A stretch of 64,000 bases of DNA. It comes from Bacteroidales bacterium. GTDB lineage: Bacteria > Bacteroidota > Bacteroidia > Bacteroidales > F082. The notes under the pieces are model-generated. The model made no database searches, was not told the DNA's origin, and worked only from the letters and a program-made list of their open reading frames with translations. A program made the translations under genes and the position numbers. The stretch is taken from assembly GCA_016936505.1 (NCBI GenBank), contig JAFGXS010000046.1, forward strand, positions 16,687 to 80,686, read 5' to 3'. Position 1 is the first letter of the stretch. Every line of letters begins with the position of its first letter. Positions 19,967 through 29,543 of this stretch are shown here, one piece after another.

Positions 19967-21436
19967 ATGACTAAACATAAGCGGCAGCCTACCCTCTTTG
20001 AGTCTGTAATACCTATAATTTTTCTTATTATTCTTCTGTCTTCCAATGTGTTTATTTGGAAAGGAGGACACACGCTTGACGGTTCCAATCAAATTGCACT
20101 AATGACTGCCGCTGCTCTGTCAGGTATTATTGGGTTAAGAATGGGGTATCGTTGGGATCACATGCGTGATCAGATCGTAAAAACAATTGGAACAGCAATG
20201 CCCGCTATTTTAATATTACTGCTGATTGGCGCTTTAGCAGGAACATGGCTTATTAGCGGTGTTGTTCCGGCACTTATTTATTATGGATTAGAGGTTCTCC
20301 ATCCGAGTATCTTTCTATTTGCAGCAGTTGTTGTTAGTATGATTGTATCTGTGGCAACAGGAAGTTCATGGTCTACCATTGCCACAATTGGTGTAGCTCT
20401 TTTAGGCATTGGCGATGCCATGGGATTTAACAAAGCTATTGTTGCAGGAGCCATTATTTCCGGAGCCTATTTTGGCGACAAGGTTTCTCCATTATCTGAT
20501 ACAACAAATTTGGCACCAGCTGTAGCGGGAACCGACCTGTTTACTCACGTCCGCTACATGATGTACACAACAATACCCTCCATATCAATCACTCTTATCA
20601 TTTTTCTGATTATGGGGTTCACCATGCAAACAGGGGTTACAACCGAACATATATCAGAGGTTCAAAAGGCCATTACAGACACTTTTCATATTTCACCTCT
20701 TCTATTCCTGGTTCCCATTATCTTATTTGTCATCATTGTAAAAAAGATGCCTCCGCTACCTGCACTGGGCATTGGTGTAGTACTAGGAGGAATTGCAGCT
20801 GTCATATTCCAACCTCACATCATCAGAGAGATTTCAAATGTTCAAGGTAATTACATCAAAGCATCTTATATTACCGTGATGCAGTCTATGTACGGACCAA
20901 CTTCAATTGTCACCCAAAGCAAAGCCATGAACGACTTATTCTCAACCGGAGGGATGGCAGGGATGCTGCAAACCATTTGGTTGATATTATCGGCTATGAT
21001 TTTTGGCGGTATTATGGAGTCTAACGGTATGTTAAGAAAAATAACACTTTCTGTTCTTAAACTTGTAAAATCAGATGCAGGGCTTATTTCAACCACTGCC
21101 GGTTCGTGCATTTTCTTTAATGTAACGGCATCAGATCAGTACATCTCAATTGTTATGCCCGGGGAAATGTACCACGATGCATTTCAAGAAAGGAATCTGA
21201 AACCGGAGGTTTTAAGCCGAACACTGGAAGATGCCGGAACAGTAACTTCTGTTCTTATCCCATGGAACACCGGAGGAGCTACTCAGGCAAAAGTACTGGG
21301 TGTTCCGACGCTCGAGTATCTGCCCTTTGCTTTTTTTAACCTGATAAGTCCTGTGATGACTGTGATTTTTGCTGTATTGAATATAAGGATTCGCAGGTTT
21401 AAAGACAACAAAGCAAAAAACAGGTTATCAGATTAG
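19967..21436 (+). CDS. nhaC: Na+/H+ antiporter NhaC
   Basis: Inner-membrane sodium-proton antiporter of the NhaC family, 489 aa with about 11-12 membrane segments. ATGSSWSTIATIGVALLGIG (about 125-144), GAYFGDKVSPLSDTTNLAPA and NVTASDQYISIVMPGEMY (about 386 onward) are the family signatures, with charged residues in the membrane (GDKVSPLSDTTN). It would expel Na+ using the proton gradient. Single gene. Confidence 0.93.
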   Translation: MTKHKRQPTLFESVIPIIFLIILLSSNVFIWKGGHTLDGSNQIALMTAAALSGIIGLRMGYRWDHMRDQIVKTIGTAMPAILILLLIGALAGTWLISGVVPALIYYGLEVLHPSIFLFAAVVVSMIVSVATGSSWSTIATIGVALLGIGDAMGFNKAIVAGAIISGAYFGDKVSPLSDTTNLAPAVAGTDLFTHVRYMMYTTIPSISITLIIFLIMGFTMQTGVTTEHISEVQKAITDTFHISPLLFLVPIILFVIIVKKMPPLPALGIGVVLGGIAAVIFQPHIIREISNVQGNYIKASYITVMQSMYGPTSIVTQSKAMNDLFSTGGMAGMLQTIWLILSAMIFGGIMESNGMLRKITLSVLKLVKSDAGLISTTAGSCIFFNVTASDQYISIVMPGEMYHDAFQERNLKPEVLSRTLEDAGTVTSVLIPWNTGGATQAKVLGVPTLEYLPFAFFNLISPVMTVIFAVLNIRIRRFKDNKAKNRLSD

Positions 21437-21483
21437 AACCAGTTTCCTACTCTCATCAAGATATATCTACTCAAGAGAATTTA

Positions 21484-22518
21484 TTAATAAACCAAAAGTA
21501 AAGGGCGTATTTTATCAAAACATACCCGTCTGCTGTAAACTTCAACTGCCTTTTTACGCCCGTTTTCTCCTAACATTTTTCTTTTGTTCTTGTTTGTCAG
21601 TAATGTAATTGAACTGATCCAATCCTCTTCACTTATAGCTAAGAACCCATTTACATCCTCATTAACAATATCTTTATTTATACCAACGGGTGATGCAATT
21701 ACAGGTATTCCTGCCGCCATGTACTGAAAAAGCTTGTATCCTCCTTTTCCTTTTTCGAATTCAGTATCGGGCAATGGCATAATACCAACATCCATCTGAT
21801 TAAGATAATTATTTTCCGACTCAAGCATCCACGGAACACATCGGGTATTAACTCCACTTATCTGATAACCGGAAACCCCCACGATAAGGAATTCAAAATC
21901 TATTTCTTCAGATAATCGAAGAAGAACAGGCTCCATCACCTTTAAAAATTTCAAAGTCCATTCAGAACCAATCCATCCTATTGTAAATTTTCTATGCTCA
22001 GAATTCGACTTCGGAAATATTCTGTCAACATCAACCGATGTTGTAACAATGGTTGATGATACACCATTTTGTTCGCAGTAAGTCTTTAAAACGGGTGAAC
22101 TCACAATAACTTCATCAGCCAGTTTTATCATTGTCAATAACTGCTTTTCAGCCTTATTATTCTTTCCATCAGAAATATAAATGGCATCATCAAAGTCATA
22201 AATTATACGTGCATTTTTTTGTTTTATCCACTGCAACATCCACTTTTTCATGAAAAAACGCTGAATAAACACAACGTCATAATGAAAAAAAAGGAGATGA
22301 AAGATCAATATGATCCTGTTCAGGCGCTTTTTTAAAGGAAAAGTAAAATACCTCCCAGTATATGTTTGAGGTTTAATCGGAACTCGTGATAACCATCTGA
22401 CACTAAAACCTTCTTGTTTAAAATAGGGAATGTACTCCGTTGCACGTATCCGTGAACTGGCATGAGGTAAATGACCATCTGTAAGCAGTAACATTTTCCG
22501 TTGTTGATGAGGCATCAT
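21484..22518 (-). CDS. Glycosyltransferase (GT-B, family 4-like)
   Basis: Probable retaining GT-B glycosyltransferase, 344 aa, acting at the cytosolic face of the inner membrane. The C-terminal donor-binding motif EKGKGGYKLFQYMAAGIPVIASPVG has the typical basic and EX7E-like pattern. It overlaps the upstream flippase gene by 4 bp (ATGA), so the two are cotranscribed and probably build and export the same surface glycan. Donor and acceptor cannot be assigned. Confidence 0.85.
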   Translation of the reverse strand: MMPHQQRKMLLLTDGHLPHASSRIRATEYIPYFKQEGFSVRWLSRVPIKPQTYTGRYFTFPLKKRLNRIILIFHLLFFHYDVVFIQRFFMKKWMLQWIKQKNARIIYDFDDAIYISDGKNNKAEKQLLTMIKLADEVIVSSPVLKTYCEQNGVSSTIVTTSVDVDRIFPKSNSEHRKFTIGWIGSEWTLKFLKVMEPVLLRLSEEIDFEFLIVGVSGYQISGVNTRCVPWMLESENNYLNQMDVGIMPLPDTEFEKGKGGYKLFQYMAAGIPVIASPVGINKDIVNEDVNGFLAISEEDWISSITLLTNKNKRKMLGENGRKKAVEVYSRRVCFDKIRPLLLVY

Positions 22519-23999
22519 TTTCCAATCTTTATTTTGCCAAAGAAGTCATTTATCTTTTCTGTGATATCATGAGACACCTTGAAAAAGTATACAGGCACCA
22601 TATAAATTAACACGATTGTTGATCCTCTTACGAGAATATCAATAATATAATTGGAGTTTGAAGGTATTAATGTGGAAATAAAATAACTTACTAAACCCAA
22701 AAAAATAACAACAATAAATCTTAATGAAAACGGCTGCAAATGAAATTTATAAAATAAGTACAAATATCGCAGAATATTAACAATGGTAAGAGAAAGTGCA
22801 CTTGCCATAGCTGCTCCTGTAAGCCCGTAAATAGGAATAAATATATAATTTGTAACAACAACAAATACGGAAAGAATTAACATAAACAAGGTTTGCACTT
22901 TGTAATAAGCTGAATTTCCCAGGATAGAACTGTTCACTCCTGTAGTCATATCAATTAAACTTCCGATTCCAATAAAAAAGATAACCCATTTCCCCGCAAC
23001 GTATTGATCAGGCAAAATCCGAAAAACATTATCAATGTTTGCCCATAAGCCAACAAAAAGCAGTGTTCCAATAATGAAAAGGTTCAGACAGCTTTTATAA
23101 TAAAGATCTTTAATCGTTTTCATATCATTGTCCTTCCATGCATTGGCAGCCACAATATTTGATATTTTCACTATTGCTCTTGAAGGCATACTTACCAGAA
23201 TACCAAAAAAGAAAGCAATAGAATAGATACCGGTTGCTTTTAGTCCCAAAAAACTATTCACCATGATGGCATCTACATTTTGAATAAGAATACTTGAGAA
23301 ACTATTCAAAATATTAAAGAGCGACACTGTTACTATTGAAACAAGTAAAGGTCGGGTTATAAACTTCCAATCACTTTTTAAAGGCAAATGTTTCTCCAAA
23401 ATAAGTGAGATCACTATAACAATGGTTGGAAGCGATAAAACCGAAACATACAACCATAAAAACACATTGAAATTGATCCAGTTAAGAAAATAAACACCAA
23501 TGGATATTATGATTAGAACCCTTTGCAGAACTTCCTTTAGAAAGGTTCCTCTTGTGCTGTTGTATAATGCAGAATAATATGAGTCGAACAAAGAAAAAAA
23601 CAAGGAAAAGAAAATGAGCACAAATAGTTTATCTAAATTATCGGAAAGCAAAAAAGACTTATTTGCAATAGAAGTAAAAAGTATTGGTTTAAGCAAAAAG
23701 AAAAAGCCACTTGTTAGTATGAAACCGAGAATCCCTGTAATCAGTAAGATTATAACAAAGCCATGATGCCCTTTTTTGGGATCATGAAAATAAGGAAAGA
23801 GTCTGGTGGTTACACCATTTAAACCCAGGGTTCCCAATTGGGCAAAAAGCAACGAGTAAGCCACCAAAATTTTTAATAGGCCAACCTGTTCTGTCGAAAA
23901 TAAGCGTGGAAGAAGAAAACCTGTAGTTATAAAACCAAAAACCACACCCAGATAGGTAAATATAGTCCCTTTAACCGATTGCTTTAAAACAACTCCCAC
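22515..23999 (-). CDS. Polysaccharide flippase (Wzx/MATE-like, MOP superfamily)
   Basis: Lipid-linked oligosaccharide flippase, 494 aa, with about 14 membrane segments. The N-terminal start region (LKQSVKGTIFTYLGVVFGFITTGFLLPRLFS) and the C-terminal helices match the polysaccharide biosynthesis family. The start is a GTG at 23999; an in-frame TAA lies six bases upstream, so no earlier start is possible. It overlaps the following glycosyltransferase gene by 4 bp. It would move an undecaprenyl-linked glycan across the inner membrane. No wzy polymerase is found next to it. Confidence 0.88.
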   Translation of the reverse strand: MGVVLKQSVKGTIFTYLGVVFGFITTGFLLPRLFSTEQVGLLKILVAYSLLFAQLGTLGLNGVTTRLFPYFHDPKKGHHGFVIILLITGILGFILTSGFFFLLKPILFTSIANKSFLLSDNLDKLFVLIFFSLFFSLFDSYYSALYNSTRGTFLKEVLQRVLIIISIGVYFLNWINFNVFLWLYVSVLSLPTIVIVISLILEKHLPLKSDWKFITRPLLVSIVTVSLFNILNSFSSILIQNVDAIMVNSFLGLKATGIYSIAFFFGILVSMPSRAIVKISNIVAANAWKDNDMKTIKDLYYKSCLNLFIIGTLLFVGLWANIDNVFRILPDQYVAGKWVIFFIGIGSLIDMTTGVNSSILGNSAYYKVQTLFMLILSVFVVVTNYIFIPIYGLTGAAMASALSLTIVNILRYLYLFYKFHLQPFSLRFIVVIFLGLVSYFISTLIPSNSNYIIDILVRGSTIVLIYMVPVYFFKVSHDITEKINDFFGKIKIGK

Positions 24000-24072
24000 T
24001 TCTTAATTTTATGAATGAAAACAAAATTAGGAAAAACCTAAAACTGATTAAACAATTTTCAATAAAGAAAAT

Positions 24073-24144
24073 GCTAATTAAGGTTCTTGTTTACGAATAT
24101 TCCTTTCTTCAAATCCTGAAGAACACTTAATTAGCCTCTTTTTT
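24073..24144 (+). other. Orphan terminator-like hairpin in divergent region
   Basis: GCTAATTAAGGTTCTT (24073-24088) pairs with AAGAACACTTAATTAGC (24119-24135) with one bulged base. A run of six T (24139-24144) follows. The loop is about 30 nt. No plus-strand gene lies upstream, so it may end a small RNA or be chance AT-rich symmetry. The decamer AAGAACACTT recurs at 24176-24185. Confidence 0.35.
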
Positions 24145-24231
24145 ATTAAGAAAAAGCTTAAAAATAACAAACTTTAAGAACACTTGATGTTTAATGAAAA
24201 AACGTAAACAATAATACCTTAAAATAATTTG

Positions 24232-24239
24232 TAGCTTTG
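24232..24239 (+). promoter_or_regulatory. -7 promoter element for gpsA
   Basis: TAGCTTTG followed by C fits TAnnTTTG and is 25-32 bp upstream of the ATG at 24264. It shows that an in-frame ATG at 24237 is not the true start, since it would fall inside this element. Confidence 0.65.
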
Positions 24240-24263
24240 CATCCTTTTGGACACTTTACTGAT

Positions 24264-25280
24264 ATGCAACATCCAATTAAAATATGCTTTGTAGGAAGTG
24301 GTGCTATTTCAACAGCATTTGCTCAGGTACTCAGTAAAAAGGAAAAATATTTAGTTGAGCTGGTTTCCATTGAACAGGATGTAATACAATCCATTAACAA
24401 AGAACACCTCAACAAAAAATATTTTCCAAGTATTCCCCTGCACACGGACATTTCGGCAACAGACGATTTATCTACTTTTGAAAATGCAGATTTTATTTTC
24501 TTAGGAATTCCTTCAACTGTAATTGTAGATTACGTTGAAAGAAATAAAGAATATTTCAATCCCAAAGCCCTGCTGGTGAATATGGCCAAAGGTTTTGGAA
24601 AGGAAGACAACACTATTCCCGAATGTCTGGAAAAAATTGTTCCAAATCCTATCATTAGCTTTAAGGGACCGTCTTTTGCCAGGGAAATTATTAATAACGT
24701 TCCCACCGGAATGACAGTCTCTGCAAAAAGCTCAAAATATAACGACCTGTTTCGTGAGATTTTTCAGGACACTACTGTTTATCTTGACTTCAATACCGAT
24801 TTGATTGGCACGGAACTTACCAGTATTCTTAAAAACATTTATGCCATCATATTAGGAATCGTTGATGCACATTATGATGCGCCCAATCTCAGATCACTTG
24901 TTATTACCCGATCTATTAATGAAATGCGCTATCTGTTGTCACGTTTTGGCGGAAAAGAGCGTACCATGTTTAATTACTGCGGATTCGGCGACTTTAGTTT
25001 AACGGCACTTAACGACATGAGCAGGAACCGCACCTTAGGTTTGCTTATTGGAAAAGGTTTTTTCACTGAATACATTTCAGAAAAGGTAGTACTTGAAGGA
25101 AAAATAGCTACTAATTTCTTTGTTGAAAAGATTGCAAAAAAAAGAAACATCCGTACAAAAGAATTGATGTTAAAAGAACTCTATAAAGTGTTTAATAACA
25201 AACACTACGACATAAACAACTTTGTAACCAGAATACTCGAATCAGAACCTATAAAAGAAGATTTATTCACCTGGTTTTAA
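24264..25280 (+). CDS. gpsA: NAD(P)H-dependent glycerol-3-phosphate dehydrogenase
   Basis: Makes sn-glycerol-3-phosphate from dihydroxyacetone phosphate for phospholipid synthesis; cytosolic, 338 aa. The Rossmann start FVGSGAISTAFAQVL, SFKGPSFAREI, the catalytic-Lys region TSILKNIYAIILGIVDA and GFGDFSLTALNDMSRNRTLGLLIGKG match GpsA. The sequence is more divergent than most, which may reflect a Bacteroidota subfamily. The start at 24264 is set by the promoter element. It sits inside a glycan cluster, and its 3' end overlaps the convergent glycosyltransferase gene by 4 bp. Confidence 0.88.
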   Translation: MQHPIKICFVGSGAISTAFAQVLSKKEKYLVELVSIEQDVIQSINKEHLNKKYFPSIPLHTDISATDDLSTFENADFIFLGIPSTVIVDYVERNKEYFNPKALLVNMAKGFGKEDNTIPECLEKIVPNPIISFKGPSFAREIINNVPTGMTVSAKSSKYNDLFREIFQDTTVYLDFNTDLIGTELTSILKNIYAIILGIVDAHYDAPNLRSLVITRSINEMRYLLSRFGGKERTMFNYCGFGDFSLTALNDMSRNRTLGLLIGKGFFTEYISEKVVLEGKIATNFFVEKIAKKRNIRTKELMLKELYKVFNNKHYDINNFVTRILESEPIKEDLFTWF

Positions 25281-26587
25281 GCTGTTATTTCATCAAGAAT
25301 CTGTGAAATATTTCCTGTCAGATTTTCCCGATCGTATTGATCAACACCCGAACATTTGTATGGTTTCTCACCAAGCAAATATGCCTGATACAATCGAAAA
25401 ATCTCTTTCTTGAGCTCCTCTGTTTCTGAAAAATCGAACACACTTCCACAGCCTGTTTTTTGAATAATTTCTGCTGCATTTCCATTGGGTGGACCAATGC
25501 AAATAATCGGTCGACCAGATGCCAGATATTCAAAAATTTTACCAGTTAACACAAGATGTGCATTGGGAGTATTATTAATCAACAAAAGCAATACAGAAGC
25601 CCTTTGTTGTTCGGCTATTACTTCTTCATGTGGAATATAATCTATTCTTTGGAGGTATTTTTCAATACCAAACCTTACCATAGAATCTACAGCATGGACA
25701 TCTATCTTGCCAACATTTTTCACTTCCAGCATTTCGGAAAACGTTTTATCTTCCTTCACAAGTTCACCCAGAACCTCCCACAAGTTTGCCGCATTTCGGG
25801 TTCTAGTTAATGAACCAATATGAGATAATGTAAATCGATCAGAATCTGATGGAATTACTGTGTCAATCTTTAAATCATCTTTATCGTAACCGTTAGGAAC
25901 CACAACATAATTCCTTTTTACAATTTTCTCAAAATCGCTGACCATCCCTTTACTTACAACGGTAACGGCACTTGCTGTGGATAGTACCATCCGTTCCATT
26001 TTGTGATGCTTTTTATCAGCATAACGACTCAACCTCAATTGATCATAAAAGTCAATATTTGTCCACGGATCTCTGAAATCGGCTAACCAGGGAATATTAA
26101 ACTTATGATGCAGTTTCATTCCAATTAAATGAACACTGTGAGGCGGACCTGTTGTAACAATGGCATCAACCTTATTTTTTTTGAGCCATATGGATAAATC
26201 TCGAACAGCAGGTTTAATCCAGAACTTTCTGGCATCAGGAATAAAAAAATTCCCTCTTATCCATACAGCTAATGATTCCAGAAACTGGGAACCACTCTTT
26301 TTCTCACTTAAAAAAGCAGTCTGTATTTTATCGTTCTTCTTTTTCCCGGTAAACTTCTTATAAAAGTCATATGGTTCCCATATCTGGTTTCTCAGAATCT
26401 GAATTCCCTCAGGAATATCTTTCATCATAGAAGTATCTATGGCAGGCATTTCAGGGTTTTCGGGAGTAAAAACAACCGGTTCCCACTCAAAGTTCCTCAG
26501 ATACTTAACAAACTTAAGCCAGCGCTGAACACCGCCACCACCACTGGGAGGCCAGTAATAAGTAACAATAAGAACCTTTTTTTTCAT
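25277..26587 (-). CDS. Glycosyltransferase (GT-B fold)
   Basis: Glycosyltransferase of 436 aa. The N-terminus VTYYWPPSGGGGVQRWLKFVKYLR is typical of GT4-type acceptor domains, and HLVLTGKIFEYLASGRPIIC is the donor-binding motif. It follows the YfhO gene by 6 bp, forming a three-gene minus-strand operon with DUF4834 and YfhO. The sugar is unknown. Confidence 0.86.
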   Translation of the reverse strand: MKKKVLIVTYYWPPSGGGGVQRWLKFVKYLRNFEWEPVVFTPENPEMPAIDTSMMKDIPEGIQILRNQIWEPYDFYKKFTGKKKNDKIQTAFLSEKKSGSQFLESLAVWIRGNFFIPDARKFWIKPAVRDLSIWLKKNKVDAIVTTGPPHSVHLIGMKLHHKFNIPWLADFRDPWTNIDFYDQLRLSRYADKKHHKMERMVLSTASAVTVVSKGMVSDFEKIVKRNYVVVPNGYDKDDLKIDTVIPSDSDRFTLSHIGSLTRTRNAANLWEVLGELVKEDKTFSEMLEVKNVGKIDVHAVDSMVRFGIEKYLQRIDYIPHEEVIAEQQRASVLLLLINNTPNAHLVLTGKIFEYLASGRPIICIGPPNGNAAEIIQKTGCGSVFDFSETEELKKEIFRLYQAYLLGEKPYKCSGVDQYDRENLTGNISQILDEITA

Positions 26588-26593
26588 CTGAAC

Positions 26594-29092
26594 CTATTTC
26601 TTTTCTTCCTTAGCGAAATACTTTTTCACACCTCTACCCAAAAAAACTACAGTTAAAAGAAGCAGAAGAAGTGAAAAGATTAATGAAATTTTTTCTCCAA
26701 CAACCCATGCCGTAGGCTCAAACAAAAATGTAATGGTATGTTTACCCGCAGGAATAACCATAGCCCGTAATAAATAATCGGCACGGAAATAATTAACCTT
26801 GCTCCCGTCAACATATACTTCCCAGCCCTTGGGATAATAAATCTCAGAGAAAACAGCCAATTGTTCCGATTGGGCATCAGAATTATAAACCAGCTTATTA
26901 GGAGCATAAGAAACAAGTCTGATGCTTGCTGTTGAATCAACCGGAAAACTCTTTCCTTTCAACTGATCAGAAAATTCAGTAGAAATCAAAGCCACCGATT
27001 TTAAATTTGTTTTACTCAAAGATGAAATGATAGAATCAGGTGAACTCATTAATTCAAAACGATTGACGAGCCAGACATTACCATAGGCATAGGGATTAAC
27101 AATAGGTTCAGCACCCGGATTATAAATCAAATATTTTGTATTCAACATATTTAAGGCAAACTCTGTTTTTAGGGTTGAATCAATTCTATGATAATCTGGT
27201 TTCTCAGACAAAACTTTCCTGAGCGAATTAATTTCATTCAGTAAATAATAATCTATCATATCCTGATATCGCTGCAACTTTGCACCGTGGTAGCCTCCTA
27301 TCGATTCATGAAAATATGATGTACTGGCATCATTAAAAACATTCTTGGTAAGATCCACAACCCTGATATCAGGAGATTTATCCTGATCAATGTATTGGTC
27401 AGCCATGGTTTTTTGGAATGGTACCTGAGCCTTTCTGGCAATTTCATAATTTGAATCATTCAAATATCTGTTATCAACCCCTATCATATCAACCATTACA
27501 AGTACACCCAGTAAAGCTACGAACCATCCTTTTTTCAGCTTATTGCCGGAATACAGGAACAACAACAAGGCTCCCAGAAGGATGAAAACAATACTGCGTA
27601 ATACATCCTGCCTGAAAATAGAAACCCTTACATTTTCAAGTCCGTTCATGAATATTGCAATCTGACTCGCATCATTTTGTGATTTCAACTGATCAAATTG
27701 CTGCACTTCATAATTACTGAAGAAACTAAAGAAAGCTGTCGGGAACAGATAAAACAGAACTCCCATCCCGGCTGTCAGGCCCAAAGCAATATAAAAAAGT
27801 TTCATATTCTTTTTCAGCCAGCCTGGTTGTTTTAGTATCTTGTTTAATCCAAGTATGGCAATTAACGGTATGGTTAATTCTGCTACCACAAGGATCATTG
27901 AAACAGCTCTAAATTTGTCATAACCAGGAAAATAATCGATAAACAGGTTAGTAAACCACATCATATTTTTTCCCCATGAAAGGAAAATGGTCAGCACCGT
28001 AGCAGCCAGCAAGGGCCATTTTATTCGATCGTCCAGAACAAAGATTCCGAGAATAAAAAAGAAAATAATAACAGCTCCCACATAAACAGGCCCTGATGTA
28101 CCGGGTTGATTTCCCCAATATGAGTTTTGCTGTGCTACATACCTACGAAACTCTGAAGGAACTTCATTTAATGCTTTGTTATCCCCAATATATCCGGAAG
28201 CTCCACCTTTCACATCAGGAATCATCAGCGACCAGGTTTCTCCAATACCATAGCTCCAGGCTGTAATATAATCTTTATTTAACCCTCCGGATTTTATTTC
28301 CTGCTCAGTATGAAGAACGGGCTTTCCCCTCATCGTATATTTACTATACTGGTAGGTTCCCCACAAAGAAGTAATATTGGTCAGAACGGCAAAAACTGTG
28401 GCAATAATTAGCACTATTGAAGCCTTAAAGAAATGAGGCATTTGTTTTTCTTTCAAAGATTCAAACAATTTATAAACCCCATAAATCAGAACAAGAATCA
28501 AAAGGTAATAAGTAATTTGAAGGTGACCTGCCAGAATCTCCAGCGATAAGGCTACCGCTGTTAAAAGTCCTCCTTTCCAGTAACTCCTTCTGAAAGTCCA
28601 GATGATACCCGCCAAAACAGGAGCCATATATCCAATAGCATGAGCCTTGGAAGTATGCCCTGCTCCCAGAATAATAAAAAAGTACGACGAAAGGGCAAAA
28701 GCAATTGCCCCGACTATACTCAGCCAGGGATCGACTTTCATCACAAGCAACAAAACGAAGAAACCAAGAAAATAAAGAAAAACATAGTCTGCCGGACTCG
28801 GTAGTCCCAACATAACAACCCGATCAACATCACGCATCAGATTGGCAGAGTAAACCACAGATATTTGCCAGGCCGGCATTCCTCCAAACATTGAATTTGT
28901 CCATAAGGGTTCTTCCCCGGTTTTGGCACGAAAATCAGAAATTTCCTTCGACATGCCTTTAAACATGGCAATATCGTGCTGCTTTAACTGCTCGCCCTGC
29001 CATAAAGGTGAAAAATATACTACTGTAATCCCCAAAAAAATAATCAGAGCCAGAATGTAAGGCAACAGCCCGTTCAGTTTTGTTTTATTCAT
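26594..29092 (-). CDS. YfhO family multi-pass membrane protein
   Basis: Large inner-membrane protein, 832 aa, with about 13-14 membrane helices and extended extracytoplasmic segments. YfhO proteins belong with GT-C-like enzymes; the Gram-positive members add sugars to lipoteichoic acid. Here the N-terminal LIIFLGITVVYFSPLWQGEQLKQHDI and the C-terminal GWEVYVDGSKVNYFRADYLLRAMVIP beta-rich domain are the usual family landmarks. It overlaps the DUF4834 gene by 8 bp and is followed closely by a glycosyltransferase gene, supporting a role in surface glycan modification (inference). Confidence 0.85.
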   Translation of the reverse strand: MNKTKLNGLLPYILALIIFLGITVVYFSPLWQGEQLKQHDIAMFKGMSKEISDFRAKTGEEPLWTNSMFGGMPAWQISVVYSANLMRDVDRVVMLGLPSPADYVFLYFLGFFVLLLVMKVDPWLSIVGAIAFALSSYFFIILGAGHTSKAHAIGYMAPVLAGIIWTFRRSYWKGGLLTAVALSLEILAGHLQITYYLLILVLIYGVYKLFESLKEKQMPHFFKASIVLIIATVFAVLTNITSLWGTYQYSKYTMRGKPVLHTEQEIKSGGLNKDYITAWSYGIGETWSLMIPDVKGGASGYIGDNKALNEVPSEFRRYVAQQNSYWGNQPGTSGPVYVGAVIIFFFILGIFVLDDRIKWPLLAATVLTIFLSWGKNMMWFTNLFIDYFPGYDKFRAVSMILVVAELTIPLIAILGLNKILKQPGWLKKNMKLFYIALGLTAGMGVLFYLFPTAFFSFFSNYEVQQFDQLKSQNDASQIAIFMNGLENVRVSIFRQDVLRSIVFILLGALLLFLYSGNKLKKGWFVALLGVLVMVDMIGVDNRYLNDSNYEIARKAQVPFQKTMADQYIDQDKSPDIRVVDLTKNVFNDASTSYFHESIGGYHGAKLQRYQDMIDYYLLNEINSLRKVLSEKPDYHRIDSTLKTEFALNMLNTKYLIYNPGAEPIVNPYAYGNVWLVNRFELMSSPDSIISSLSKTNLKSVALISTEFSDQLKGKSFPVDSTASIRLVSYAPNKLVYNSDAQSEQLAVFSEIYYPKGWEVYVDGSKVNYFRADYLLRAMVIPAGKHTITFLFEPTAWVVGEKISLIFSLLLLLLTVVFLGRGVKKYFAKEEKK

Positions 29093-29360
29093 TTTTATCT
29101 TTTTCTTGTTCAGAGTCTATTTCTTCAAAATCCACATATTCTCCAAAAGTATCCTTTTCTGTACTTTTTTGATCGTTTTGTGTAACCTTGATCTCAACAT
29201 CACCTTGTTTTTTTGATTCCTGGCTACCGTAAAACTCGTTATACTTATCTTGTTGTCTCTTTATGAACCGTTTAATTATCCACGGAAAAACAAATCTCAT
29301 GATCAATCTGGTTAGATACCAAATGATGATCAGAATGAATACTAACCTTAAAAAACTCAT
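29085..29360 (-). CDS. DUF4834 small membrane protein
   Basis: Protein of 91 aa. One N-terminal membrane helix (LRLVFILIIIWYLTRLIMRFVFPW) is followed by a charged, Glu/Asp/Lys-rich tail. It matches the DUF4834 type common in Bacteroidota next to yfhO. Function is unknown. Its 3' end overlaps the YfhO start by 8 bp, so translational coupling is likely. Confidence 0.75.
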   Translation of the reverse strand: MSFLRLVFILIIIWYLTRLIMRFVFPWIIKRFIKRQQDKYNEFYGSQESKKQGDVEIKVTQNDQKSTEKDTFGEYVDFEEIDSEQEKDKNE

Positions 29361-29543
29361 TATTTATTGCAAATTTTCACTGCGAAAATATTCAATTTCT
29401 GCATAACCTCCTATTGTGCTGATGACAGAAAGAGTCCATTTGTTGCCAAACCAAGGTAACTTATGTTTATTTAACAAAATATATACAATAAACCATGTTT
29501 TGAACGAAAGTCGATACATCACTTAATGTTTTATTTTTGTGCC

